Origin: Actinoplanes sp. NBC_00393
GTDB taxonomy: Bacteria > Actinomycetota > Actinomycetes > Mycobacteriales > Micromonosporaceae
DNA: 64,000 nt
Direction: 5' to 3'
Assembly (NCBI RefSeq): GCF_036053395.1
Contig: NZ_CP107942.1
Span: 8,326,501-8,390,500 of the forward strand
Part shown: positions 17,537 through 25,121 of the stretch, one piece after another
How positions within the stretch are numbered: the first letter of the stretch is position 1
Layout: the number at the start of each line of letters is the position of its first letter
Translations under genes and position numbers: made by a program
The notes under the pieces: model-generated
What the model was told of the DNA's origin: nothing
What the model saw: only the letters and a program-made list of their open reading frames with translations
Databases searched by the model: none

Positions 17537-18246
17537 CCGACCTCCTGACTACTTCGAGGTCGACGCTGCGGGTCGCCGAGCTGTTCGGGCCCACCGTGCA
17601 AGGCGAGGGGCCTTCGGCTGGGCAGCGGGCACTGTTCGTGCGGCTGTCCGGGTGCAATCTCGACTGCGGCTGGTGCGACACCCCCTACACCTGGGACTGG
17701 GATCGCTTCGACCGCGAGGAGCAGGCCACCGAGATGGCCGTCGCTGAGGTGGCGAGCTGGGTGGTCAGCCAGGACACCGACTTGGTGGTCATCACCGGGG
17801 GAGAGCCGCTGGTGCAACAGCAGCGCCTCGGCGCCTTGGCGGCTCAGCTGGCCGGCGCAGGACGCCGCGTGGAGATGGAAACCAACGGCACCATCGCGCC
17901 CGACGAACGTTTGATCGCTGCCGTCGACACGTTCAACGTGTCACCGAAGCTGAGCGGGTCGGGAGTGCCGGTGCACCGACGGCTGCGGCCGAAGGCGCTG
18001 CGGGCGTTTCGTGACTGCGGCAAAGCCGTGTTCAAGTTCGTCATCACCGGGCCGGCCGACATCCAGGAGCTGGTGGAGCTCCAAGCCCAGCTGCCTCTCG
18101 GCCGGATCTGGGTCATGCCCGAGGGCACCACGGAAAGCGCGGTTCTCACCGGGCTGCGCAACCTCGCCGAGCCGGCGTTGGCCCACGGCTGGAACCTCAG
18201 TCCTCGGCTGCACGTGCTGCTGTGGGGTGACGAGCGTGGCCGCTGA
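17533..18246 (+). CDS. queE: 7-carboxy-7-deazaguanine synthase (QueE)
   Basis: 237 residues from the ATG at 17533, overlapping the queD stop by 4 bp. This radical-SAM enzyme contracts the carboxytetrahydropterin ring to 7-carboxy-7-deazaguanine (CDG). The cluster-binding motif GCNLDCGWCDT (Cys41, Cys45, Cys48), the substrate-loop QGEGPSAGQ and the SAM-binding VVITGGEPLVQQ are all intact. It ends overlapping the phosphoribosyltransferase start by 11 bp. No queC gene follows, which is unusual: CDG seems to be the pathway's branch point here. Confidence 0.95.
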   Translation: MTDLLTTSRSTLRVAELFGPTVQGEGPSAGQRALFVRLSGCNLDCGWCDTPYTWDWDRFDREEQATEMAVAEVASWVVSQDTDLVVITGGEPLVQQQRLGALAAQLAGAGRRVEMETNGTIAPDERLIAAVDTFNVSPKLSGSGVPVHRRLRPKALRAFRDCGKAVFKFVITGPADIQELVELQAQLPLGRIWVMPEGTTESAVLTGLRNLAEPALAHGWNLSPRLHVLLWGDERGR

Positions 18247-18727
18247 GGGCCCACCGATCCTGCTGCCCTGGCAGGAACTCGTCGCCAAAATCCACGACAC
18301 CGCGGTGAACGTCAGCAGGGACGGTGTTCCCGACGTGGTGATCGGCATCCTGCGCGGCGGCATGATTCCCGCGACGGTGTTCGCCCATGCTCTGGCGGTG
18401 CGGACTGTCCGTGCCGTGGAGGTCGTCCACACCGTCAGCGACAACATGAACGCGGCCAAGACGCCTGCCCCGCAGGTATCGAACGTGGCCAGCCTGGGCG
18501 ACCTGTCCGGCCTGGACGTACTCATCGTCGATGACATCGCCGGCACCGGCGACACGATGGCCTACACCGCACAGCTGGTTGCCGCAGCAGGCGCCACCCG
18601 CGTCCGCACTGCGGTCTGCATCGTCAACGCCGCCAACTGGCGGCGTCCGCAACCCCCCGAACACGCGCTGACCTACATCGGCGCCACCGTCGAAGGATGG
18701 GTGATCTTCCCGTGGGAAAACCATTGA
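18236..18727 (+). CDS. Purine-type phosphoribosyltransferase
   Basis: 163 residues from the GTG at 18236, which overlaps the end of queE. The fold is the type I PRTase: an N-terminal GILRGGMIPATVFA loop and the PRPP-binding signature LIVDDIAGTGDTM (about residues 96-108). Relatives include xanthine/hypoxanthine PRTases that join a free base to PRPP. Right behind QueE, the obvious acceptor is CDG or a derivative, giving a deazapurine ribonucleotide. That acceptor is inference from position; the fold and PRPP use are clear. Confidence 0.88.
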   Translation: MAAEGPPILLPWQELVAKIHDTAVNVSRDGVPDVVIGILRGGMIPATVFAHALAVRTVRAVEVVHTVSDNMNAAKTPAPQVSNVASLGDLSGLDVLIVDDIAGTGDTMAYTAQLVAAAGATRVRTAVCIVNAANWRRPQPPEHALTYIGATVEGWVIFPWENH

Positions 18728-19575
18728 CCATCGCCACCGGCGCGGAAGCCGACGACCTGCATGCGCGCACCCGGACGCGCCCGGGCACCCCGATGATCGG
18801 CCCGTACTCGGTGAACCAGATGGACGACCTCTACACGGCGATACCCGCCGGCGAGGTCAAGGCCTCCGGGATCATGAATCTCGCTCAACGGCTGTATGTC
18901 GCCGAACGCGTTCAGCAGGGCGCGAGGCTGGTGGACATCTGCTGCGGGCGAGGGCTGCAGCTGCCGACGCTCTACCGGTACGCCCCGGGCTTGCAGCAGT
19001 ACGTCGGCCTGGACGTGGCTGCGGCGAACCTGGCGGAGGCCAGGGACCGGATCGCCCAACTGGATGATCACTACGGCGCCCGGCCGTTCCCGATCGAGCT
19101 GGTCGAGTGTGACGTGGCCGCGCCGTGGCCGGCCGAGGCGGTCGGTGACGGGTTCGACGTCGCCGTCTACACCTCAGCTCTGGAGCATCTGCCGCGCGAG
19201 CTGGCCGTCGCCAGCCTGCGGCACGCCGCGGCCGCTCTGCGGCCCGGCGGGGTGTTGTACCTGTCGACGCCCGAGACGCCGGGCCTGCCGCCGCGGCCGC
19301 TGCAGTACCGGGTGCACGTCTACGAGTGGAACAGTGCCGAGCTGGAGCCCGTCCTGGCCGCATGCGGCTTGGTGGTCGAGGAGAAGGTCGGGCAGCTGTC
19401 GCCGCCCGCGGACCAGGTCGCCGCGGCACTGGCCGAGAGATTCGGCGACGGTGCTCGGCAGTGGTATCAGCGGCTGCGGGAGGCCGTGTCGCCGGCGCTG
19501 CTGGACACGGTGGCCGCCGCTGCCATCCCGGACGCGGCGATGGAAGTGATGTACGTGTGCCGGCGTCCGGCATAA
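18712..19575 (+). CDS. Class I SAM-dependent methyltransferase
   Basis: About 287 residues; the start is uncertain (ATG 18697, GTG 18712 or TTG 18724, the last overlapping the PRTase stop). The SAM site is clear: LVDICCGRGLQLPTL (motif I), YVGLDVAAANLAEAR, an acidic ELVECDVAAPW, then FDVAVYTSALEHLPRE and RPGGVLYLSTPE. It overlaps the PRTase gene and is therefore part of the same operon. It would methylate the base, the sugar or a later intermediate; nothing in the sequence fixes which atom. It is unrelated to the DUF574 proteins at 5-8 kb. Confidence 0.88.
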   Translation: MGKPLTIATGAEADDLHARTRTRPGTPMIGPYSVNQMDDLYTAIPAGEVKASGIMNLAQRLYVAERVQQGARLVDICCGRGLQLPTLYRYAPGLQQYVGLDVAAANLAEARDRIAQLDDHYGARPFPIELVECDVAAPWPAEAVGDGFDVAVYTSALEHLPRELAVASLRHAAAALRPGGVLYLSTPETPGLPPRPLQYRVHVYEWNSAELEPVLAACGLVVEEKVGQLSPPADQVAAALAERFGDGARQWYQRLREAVSPALLDTVAAAAIPDAAMEVMYVCRRPA

Positions 19576-19584
19576 GGCCCGCTT

Positions 19585-19619
19585 CGGCGCCGGCGAGCAT
19601 CGACAGGCTCCCGGCGCCG
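19585..19619. terminator. GC-rich inverted repeat between the methyltransferase and radical-SAM genes
   Basis: CGGCGCCGG at 19585-19593 and its complement at 19611-19619 form a 9-bp stem with a 17-base loop, in the 123-bp gap after the methyltransferase stop. No T-run follows, so it may be an attenuating hairpin or an RNA processing site rather than a strong terminator. The radical-SAM gene has its own ribosome site beyond it. Confidence 0.4.
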
Positions 19620-19698
19620 GTAGTCGACTTTCCGCGCGACGACGACCTCGATGGTCGGTACCGCTGTACGGCGTCCGGCCTGAAGGAGAACGAGTGTC

Positions 19699-20730
19699 AT
19701 GACCGAAGTCACCCTGCTGTGGGCGCTGCGCTCCCCATGCAATCTGGGCTGCCGCTACTGCTACTTCGGCACCATCGAGGAACATCGTGAGACACCCCCG
19801 GACCAGGTCGGTGTGCTGTCACACCTGGCCCGCACGGACCTCACTCTGGCCGACATCGCCGCGTTCGTGGACACGCTGGCCGGCTCCCGTGTCGAGCGGG
19901 TGTTCCTCGCCGGCGGCGAGCCACTGATCTGGCCCCCGATCATGGACGTGGTCGCGGCGATCAAGACCGCCGGCGTCGAGGTGGTGCTCTGCACCAACGG
20001 CATTCCGCTCAACCGGCCGCACCTGGTCGACCGGATCCTGACTCTGGGAGTGGACGCGGTCTCGGTGTCGCTGGACTCCACCGATGCCGGCTACAACGAC
20101 ACCTGGCGGCCGGCTCGCAACCGCGTCGACGGGCACGCCAGCGTGCTGTCCGGACTTCAGGCGCTGCTGACCGCTCGCGGCGCCGCTGCCACCCCTCGAG
20201 TCGGCCTGTACGCGGTGATCACACGCCAGAACACCGACGACATCCTCGCCATCGGATCCCTCGCGGCCGAGCTCGGCTGTGACTACTACGTTCCCCAGCC
20301 AATCTCGCTGGAGCGGGACCACCCGCTACACACCGAACTCGCACTGACCGACCAGGACGCCCCCGCCATCGCACGGCACCTCGCCGAACTCTACGAGCAA
20401 GTCCCGATCGGGCTACCCGCCCCTACCTATCCACGGCAGTTCCTCGACACGATCAGCACCGAGACCCCCGGCACGGTCACCGGCTGCTTCGGCGGCACCG
20501 ACCTGTTCTTCGTCGAACCGGACGGCAGCGTCTGGGACTGCCCCTCCGGTCTCAAGATCCGCGCAACGCCGCCTGACCGGCACCGCAACATCCGCGGCGC
20601 GACTGCGGAGGCGCTGTTCGGGCGAGGCGGTGCGTGCGCCGACTGCTCCTTGTACTCCCGCGACTGCGTCAACATGTGGCCGCTGACTGACTTCCAGCGC
20701 TTCCTGCCCTCGGCCGGAGTCCGGTCATGA
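19699..20730 (+). CDS. Radical-SAM enzyme with C-terminal cysteine-rich (SPASM/twitch-like) domain
   Basis: 343 residues from an ATG behind AAGGAGAAC. The SAM-cluster motif is SPCNLGCRYCYFG (Cys14, Cys18, Cys21), followed by the GGEPL motif (FLAGGEPLIWPP) and LCTNGIPL. A second set of cysteines near the C-terminus (GCFGG, WDCPSG, ACADCSLYSRDCVNMW) indicates an auxiliary iron-sulfur cluster, as in SPASM or twitch proteins such as dehydrogenases, epimerases and peptide maturases. Its stop overlaps the DegT gene by 4 bp, suggesting sequential oxidation and transamination of one substrate. Confidence 0.92.
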   Translation: MTEVTLLWALRSPCNLGCRYCYFGTIEEHRETPPDQVGVLSHLARTDLTLADIAAFVDTLAGSRVERVFLAGGEPLIWPPIMDVVAAIKTAGVEVVLCTNGIPLNRPHLVDRILTLGVDAVSVSLDSTDAGYNDTWRPARNRVDGHASVLSGLQALLTARGAAATPRVGLYAVITRQNTDDILAIGSLAAELGCDYYVPQPISLERDHPLHTELALTDQDAPAIARHLAELYEQVPIGLPAPTYPRQFLDTISTETPGTVTGCFGGTDLFFVEPDGSVWDCPSGLKIRATPPDRHRNIRGATAEALFGRGGACADCSLYSRDCVNMWPLTDFQRFLPSAGVRS

Positions 20731-21821
20731 CCACCGCCCTGACACTCGCCGAGGACCTGCAACGCCTGCTGGCCACGATGCCGCACCCGACGGCCAGCGC
20801 GCAGGTGACCGCCCTGGAGTCCGAACTCGCCGACCGGTTCGGCGTCCGCCACGCCATAGCGGTCTCCTCCGGCACCGCGGCACTGCACACCGCGCTGGTA
20901 GCCCTGGGCGTCGGGCCCGGCGACGAGGTTCTCGTACCGGCCTTGACCGTGATCATGTCGGTTGCGCCGATCATCCACGCCGGCGCTCGCCCGGTCTTCG
21001 TCGACTGCACACCCGACGGCACCGACGTCGACTACACCGACCTGACCGCCAAGCTCACCCCTGCCGTCAAGGCGGTGCTTCCCGTCCACCTGTGGGGACG
21101 CACCGGCGACCTGCCCCGGCTCCGGCGCTGGGCCGACGAGCACGGTTTGCCGGTGGTTGAGGACGCCTGCCAGGCCCAAGGCAGCCACACCGGTGATCGC
21201 CCCGCCGGAACCGGCAGCATGATCGGCTGCTTCAGTTTGAAGGACGGCAAGGTGCTGTGGTGCGGGGAAGGCGGGTACCTGCTCACCGACCATGATCGGT
21301 ACGCGGCCGCCGCTCGCTCCTACCGCTCGCACGGCCTCCCACCGCCGCCGCCCGGCTATCGGCGCCAGGTCGCGCACAACTATCGGCTGGCCGAACCGCT
21401 GGCGCTGATCGCCCGCGCCAACCTGACCCGGTTCGACGCACTCCTCGCCCGGCGCCAACAGCAGGCAGCACTGCTACGCGACCTGCTGACCGGCACCCCG
21501 GGCGTGCAACCCGCCGACGCGCCCGGCCACCTGTGGAACGGATACAGCTTCCTCGCCGAGGTCAGCGTGCCGCAGCCCCGCGCATTCTGTGAACACCTGG
21601 CAGGCCTCGGCGTGCCCAACAGCGTCGGCACGTTCCACCTGGTGCCGGCGGACCGACGCCCTGAACTCGCTTCCTCTGCCGTATCACCGTGCGGCAACGC
21701 CGCCGCGGTGCTCGACCGCACCCTGGCGGTGATCCTCACCGACCACGACGACGACCACCGCATCGCCGGATACGCCCACACCATCACCAGGGAGGCTCGC
21801 GCATGGTGTCCGCGCGACTGA
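20727..21821 (+). CDS. DegT/DnrJ/EryC1-family PLP aminotransferase
   Basis: 364 residues, overlapping the radical-SAM gene. The fold is clear: GVRHAIAVSSGTAALHTALVALGVGPGDEVLVPALT, the PLP-ring aspartate in LPVVEDACQAQGS (Asp146), and the Schiff-base lysine in CFSLKDGKVLWCGEGG (most likely Lys175). Such enzymes transaminate keto-sugars or cyclitols, usually nucleotide-linked, in natural-product pathways. Together with the preceding radical-SAM enzyme this suggests installation of an amino group on the sugar or side-chain part of the product. It overlaps the HAD gene by 19 bp. Confidence 0.92.
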   Translation: MTTALTLAEDLQRLLATMPHPTASAQVTALESELADRFGVRHAIAVSSGTAALHTALVALGVGPGDEVLVPALTVIMSVAPIIHAGARPVFVDCTPDGTDVDYTDLTAKLTPAVKAVLPVHLWGRTGDLPRLRRWADEHGLPVVEDACQAQGSHTGDRPAGTGSMIGCFSLKDGKVLWCGEGGYLLTDHDRYAAAARSYRSHGLPPPPPGYRRQVAHNYRLAEPLALIARANLTRFDALLARRQQQAALLRDLLTGTPGVQPADAPGHLWNGYSFLAEVSVPQPRAFCEHLAGLGVPNSVGTFHLVPADRRPELASSAVSPCGNAAAVLDRTLAVILTDHDDDHRIAGYAHTITREARAWCPRD

Positions 21822-22444
21822 CAACCGACGACCTTCTCCAGGGCACGGCCGCGGTGATCGTCGACTGGGACGGCACCGTCGTCGACAGCCAGGACGCCAA
21901 CTTCGCTGCCCTGTCCGCGGCGCTACTGCCGTACGGCGTGAGCCTCGACCGGCCGTGGTACGAGCAGCACGTCGGTCTGTCGATCGCCGAGCTGCTGACC
22001 GAGATCGCCGCGATCCATGGCGACCTTCCCACCAGCACGATCATTGAGACCAGCCGGGGCCGGCTCCTGGCCAGCCTCGACCAGCTTCAGCCCATCGCCA
22101 CCACCATCGAGCTGCTCGATGCGGCCACCGACCGGGGCTTGCCCTGCGCCGTCGCGTCCGGAGCGGCCCGGGTCCTAGTCGAGGGCGGTATCCGGGCCCT
22201 GAACCTCGGCCACCTGTTCACGGCCACGATCACCCGTGAGAACGTCGCGCGCGGCAAGCCGGCACCCGACCTGTTTCTGCACGCTGCCGGCGTACTGGCC
22301 GTCGACGCGCGATGCTGTCTCGCCGTCGATGACGCGGCCGACGGTATCGCCGCCGCCCGCGCGGCCGGCATGCGTGTGCTCACCGTGCGGCAGGGCCGGC
22401 TCGTCTCCACGCACGTTCCAGCCGTCGTGGCGGACCCGTCGTGA
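21803..22444 (+). CDS. HAD-superfamily phosphatase (beta-phosphoglucomutase-like)
   Basis: 213 residues from the ATG at 21803, overlapping the aminotransferase. The catalytic motif I is IVDWDGTVVDS (nucleophile Asp21, acid-base Asp23). The cap domain is helical (HVGLSIAELLTEIAAIHG), motif II is AVASGAA, motif III is RGKPAPDLFLHAA and motif IV is CLAVDDAADGI. It should remove a phosphate from a small metabolite, for example the 5'-phosphate of a deazapurine nucleotide late in the route. The stop codon is overlapped by the GTG of a 39-codon frame. Confidence 0.9.
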   Translation: MVSARLTTDDLLQGTAAVIVDWDGTVVDSQDANFAALSAALLPYGVSLDRPWYEQHVGLSIAELLTEIAAIHGDLPTSTIIETSRGRLLASLDQLQPIATTIELLDAATDRGLPCAVASGAARVLVEGGIRALNLGHLFTATITRENVARGKPAPDLFLHAAGVLAVDARCCLAVDDAADGIAAARAAGMRVLTVRQGRLVSTHVPAVVADPS

Positions 22445-22560
22445 GCCGGATCGCCGGCACCCGTGCTTCGGCCGAAGGCGCCGGCTGGCGGTGGGCTTGC
22501 CCGAGTCGGTTCGTCGCTGAGGCCATCAACCTGTTCGCCGTCTGCCGGGGGCCTGCATGA
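22441..22560 (+). CDS. Candidate 39-residue small ORF coupled to both neighbours
   Basis: A GTG overlaps the HAD stop (GTGA), and the frame stays open for 39 codons until a TGA that overlaps the next gene's ATG (ATGA at 22557-22560). It thus fills the whole gap between two operon genes with coupled junctions at both ends. The peptide contains WRWAC near its middle and a second Cys near the end. It may be a structural small protein, a leader or a precursor peptide. GC-rich DNA yields chance frames, so the support is positional only. Confidence 0.4.
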   Translation: MSRIAGTRASAEGAGWRWACPSRFVAEAINLFAVCRGPA

Positions 22561-23264
22561 TCACCTCAGTACAGGCTGGTCCGCTCCGGGTGAGCGTCGA
22601 GGGCATCAACGGCGTGGGGAAGACGAGCGCCGCCCAGATGACGGCGGCTCTGCTCGGCGCCCGCGGGGTCCTGCTTGACGAGCTCACCGACCAGGTCAAC
22701 GACGTGCTGCCGTCGAGGGTGATCGCCACGCTGAGCGGCACGGGTGACCCGTTCCTGCGGACCGGTCACCCGGTGGTGGAGACCCTCGCCTTGCTGGCGC
22801 TGCAGGTACGCAAGACCGAGCGCCTGACGGGGCAGCACCTGGCGGGTGTCGACGTGATCCTCGAGGACCGCGGTGTGGACTCCGTCGCCGTCTACCAGGC
22901 CGCCATCCTGTGCTCTGCATACCTGGCGGCCCGGCCGGAACAGGTGGCGCGCCGCATCCTTACCGATGCCCGGCGCTGGTGTGGCCTGCCCGACAAGACG
23001 CTCCTGCTTACCGGTGACCCGGAGGTGTGCACCCAGCGCTTCGGCCATCGCATCGAGCGGCCTCTGTCTGCCCAGGACGCCCATCTGATCACCGAGATCG
23101 ACCGGCTGTACAGGGTGATGGCCGACGACGACCCCCAGCGCTACATCGTCCTCGACGTCGCCGACCTGTCACCCCAGGAGACCGTCGGTGTGGTGCACCA
23201 GACCGTGACCGGGCTCCTGGAAGGGCGACGGCACATCCCTGCCATGAGGAGACCTTCCGCATGA
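22557..23264 (+). CDS. Thymidylate-kinase-like P-loop nucleotide kinase (copy 1)
   Basis: 235 residues. The Walker A motif is SVEGINGVGKTSAAQM (Gly16-Thr23), the layout of dTMP kinases. The dTMPK-type DR motif appears as VILEDRGVDSVAVYQAAIL, and a C-terminal lid region with QRFGHRIERPLS carries arginines. It would phosphorylate a nucleoside monophosphate, or a nucleoside, with ATP. It shares DPFLR, LLA, RGVDS and AVxQA blocks with the next gene, so the two are paralogues of a tandem duplication. A deazapurine nucleotide is a plausible substrate from context; true thymidylate kinase is unlikely. Confidence 0.8.
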   Translation: MITSVQAGPLRVSVEGINGVGKTSAAQMTAALLGARGVLLDELTDQVNDVLPSRVIATLSGTGDPFLRTGHPVVETLALLALQVRKTERLTGQHLAGVDVILEDRGVDSVAVYQAAILCSAYLAARPEQVARRILTDARRWCGLPDKTLLLTGDPEVCTQRFGHRIERPLSAQDAHLITEIDRLYRVMADDDPQRYIVLDVADLSPQETVGVVHQTVTGLLEGRRHIPAMRRPSA

Positions 23265-24037
23265 CCGCTGTTACGGAACTGTCCCGGTGCACACGCGGCA
23301 CGCTGGTCTCCGTCGAAGGGGTCACCGGAGTCGGAAAGACCTACCTGACCCGCCATGCCATCGACCTGGTGGACACCACGCCGTTGCTGCTGGAGGAATT
23401 CTCCGCGCGCACGGACGCCCAACCGGACTTGGGCGCGGCGCTGTTGCGGGCTCTGCGCGAAGCCAGCGCCGGCGATCCCTTCCTGCGCGGTGGGACACCC
23501 ATGGCCGAGGCGCTGGTGCTGCTGGCCATCAAACGACACGATCTCGATTCCGTCCTCGCTGAGCTCGCCAGCGGCCGTCCCGTCCTCGAGGGCCGCGGCG
23601 TCGACAGCACCGCCGTGTGCCAAGCCGTCCTGCTGCACCCCGACGACCCGGCCGCCGCCCTCGCAACGGCGACCGCCCTGCTGAGCTTGGCGGCGTCCTA
23701 CCGCCCTCTGCCGGACCGCACCATCCTGGTCACCGACGACCCTCACCGGGCGATCACCCGCGCTCAGCGCCGCGATCGGTGTGTCTTCACCGACGAGCAG
23801 GCGACCTTCATGCGCTCCGTGTGCGCCCTCTTCGAGCAAGTAGCAGCCACCGATCCCGCACGCTACCGCGTCGTGGATCGGCGCACCCTCGGAGAACACG
23901 ACGCCACGCGCCTGATCGGCTCGTTGATCCAGAACACGGACGTCCAGCTCACCTGTGTCCGCGAACCGTGGCAGGGCCCGCAGGCCCCATGCATGTACTG
24001 CGGCCGACCTCAAGACGGTCTTCTCACCGGCGACTGA
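23261..24037 (+). CDS. Thymidylate-kinase-like P-loop nucleotide kinase (copy 2)
   Basis: 258 residues from the ATG at 23261, overlapping copy 1 by 4 bp. Walker A is SVEGVTGVGKTYLTRH (Gly20-Thr27), and the DR block is diverged to PVLEGRGVDSTAVCQAVLL, where the Asp before Arg is replaced by Gly. It has a unique C-terminal tail with Cys244 and Cys247 (CMYCGRP), a possible half metal site. Two diverged kinases in tandem could act on successive phosphorylation steps, or form a heterodimer in which one subunit is regulatory. The altered DR motif makes the second less certain to be catalytic. Confidence 0.78.
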   Translation: MTAVTELSRCTRGTLVSVEGVTGVGKTYLTRHAIDLVDTTPLLLEEFSARTDAQPDLGAALLRALREASAGDPFLRGGTPMAEALVLLAIKRHDLDSVLAELASGRPVLEGRGVDSTAVCQAVLLHPDDPAAALATATALLSLAASYRPLPDRTILVTDDPHRAITRAQRRDRCVFTDEQATFMRSVCALFEQVAATDPARYRVVDRRTLGEHDATRLIGSLIQNTDVQLTCVREPWQGPQAPCMYCGRPQDGLLTGD

Positions 24038-24060
24038 GTCCCTCGAGCCCGAGGAGCGTT

Positions 24061-25017
24061 ATGCCCGTCCTGCATTCCACCAAGAATCTCAAGATCGTCG
24101 AACCTGCGACGGCGGACCGAACCGGCGTGGGCATCTTCGAGTACACCGACCACTACACCGTCTTCCATTACGGCCGGATGCCGGACTCGATACCCGGTAA
24201 GGGTGAAGCGACCTGCCGCATGGCCGTCTTCAACTTCCGGATGCTGGAAGCCGCCGGCGTGCCCACCCATTTCCGCCGGTTTCTTCCCCCGAACCGGATC
24301 GAGTTCGACCTGGCGCGGCTGCCCGAACCGGGGACCGGCCGACTCGCCGACAACACCCTGATCCCCGTGCAGGTCCTGGTCCGTAACGAACTTCCGCAGG
24401 GCAGCTCAGTGCATCGTCGGCTCGCCAGCGGAACGCTAACGCTCGACGAGGTCGGGCTGCCTGCCGTACCGAACATCGGCGAGCGGCTGCAGCCGCCGCT
24501 GATCGAGTTCGCCACCATGTTCGAGCTCGTCAACCGGTTCGTCAGCCGCTCCGAAGCCGTCCAGCTGGCAGGCCTGCGCGCCGGGCAGCTTCACGTCATG
24601 AGCGACATCGCGGTCAAAGCCAACGAGGTGCTGGCCGGGCACGCCGAACGGGTCGGCCTCACCCTCTCTGACGGCAAGGCCGAGTTTCTTCTGACGAACG
24701 ACGCGCACATCGTGCTGGCCGACAGCCCCGGCACCCCCGACGAGGCACGCCTGCTGTTCAACGGCGTCCACTGCGGCAAGCAGGTTCTGCGGAACTGGTA
24801 CGTGAACAACGGACTCGAGGTACCCACCGGCCGGCTGATCGCCGAGGGCGTTCCCCGGGACCTGTGGCCCGAGCCGGCATCTCTGCCCACAGCCTTCCTG
24901 CCGGTGATGTCGGACCTGTATCGGTCCCTGAGCCAGGCGTGGACAGGTGAGCGGCTGTGGAACGCACCCAGCCTGGACGACGCTACCCGCGTGGTCACCG
25001 AGGTCATCGGCCGGTGA
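24061..25017 (+). CDS. SAICAR synthetase (PurC)-like ATP-dependent amide ligase
   Basis: 318 residues from an ATG 23 bp after the kinase, longer than usual bacterial PurC (about 240). The PurC landmarks are visible in order: the IPGKG loop (residues 44-48), VQVLVRNELPQGSS (about 104-116), a lysine-containing DGKAEF block (204-209) like PurC DTKxEFG, and DSPGTPDEARL (about 221-231) like PurC DEVxTPDSSR. PurC joins aspartate to the carboxylate of CAIR, an imidazole ribonucleotide. CDG ribonucleotide carries an analogous heteroaromatic carboxylate, so this protein is a candidate for amidating the 7-carboxyl. The acceptor is inference. Confidence 0.82.
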   Translation: MPVLHSTKNLKIVEPATADRTGVGIFEYTDHYTVFHYGRMPDSIPGKGEATCRMAVFNFRMLEAAGVPTHFRRFLPPNRIEFDLARLPEPGTGRLADNTLIPVQVLVRNELPQGSSVHRRLASGTLTLDEVGLPAVPNIGERLQPPLIEFATMFELVNRFVSRSEAVQLAGLRAGQLHVMSDIAVKANEVLAGHAERVGLTLSDGKAEFLLTNDAHIVLADSPGTPDEARLLFNGVHCGKQVLRNWYVNNGLEVPTGRLIAEGVPRDLWPEPASLPTAFLPVMSDLYRSLSQAWTGERLWNAPSLDDATRVVTEVIGR

Positions 25018-25121
25018 GCAGCAAGGGCATCAGCCGCCGATCGCAGAGAACCTGCATCGCTCGCCTCCACGTCACCAGCGTCGAGGCAGGACGGACGGCG
25101 GTGAGTGGATGGGCGGCCTGA
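25014..25121 (+). CDS. Possible 35-residue small ORF at the PurC-like/exonuclease junction
   Basis: A GTG overlaps the ligase stop (GTGA) and stays open for 35 codons, ending 13 bp inside the exonuclease gene. The peptide is basic (SKGISRRSQRTCIARL) with one Cys. The same junction geometry is seen at 22441-22560. Overlap with a well-supported downstream gene and lack of any family make this weak; it may only carry ribosomes across the gap. Confidence 0.22.
   Translation: MSSKGISRRSQRTCIARLHVTSVEAGRTAVSGWAA

Noticed and set aside
22557..23264. Housekeeping thymidylate kinase (tmk)
   Set aside because: It occurs in two diverged tandem copies inside a biosynthetic operon and departs from Tmk beyond the P-loop and DR motifs.
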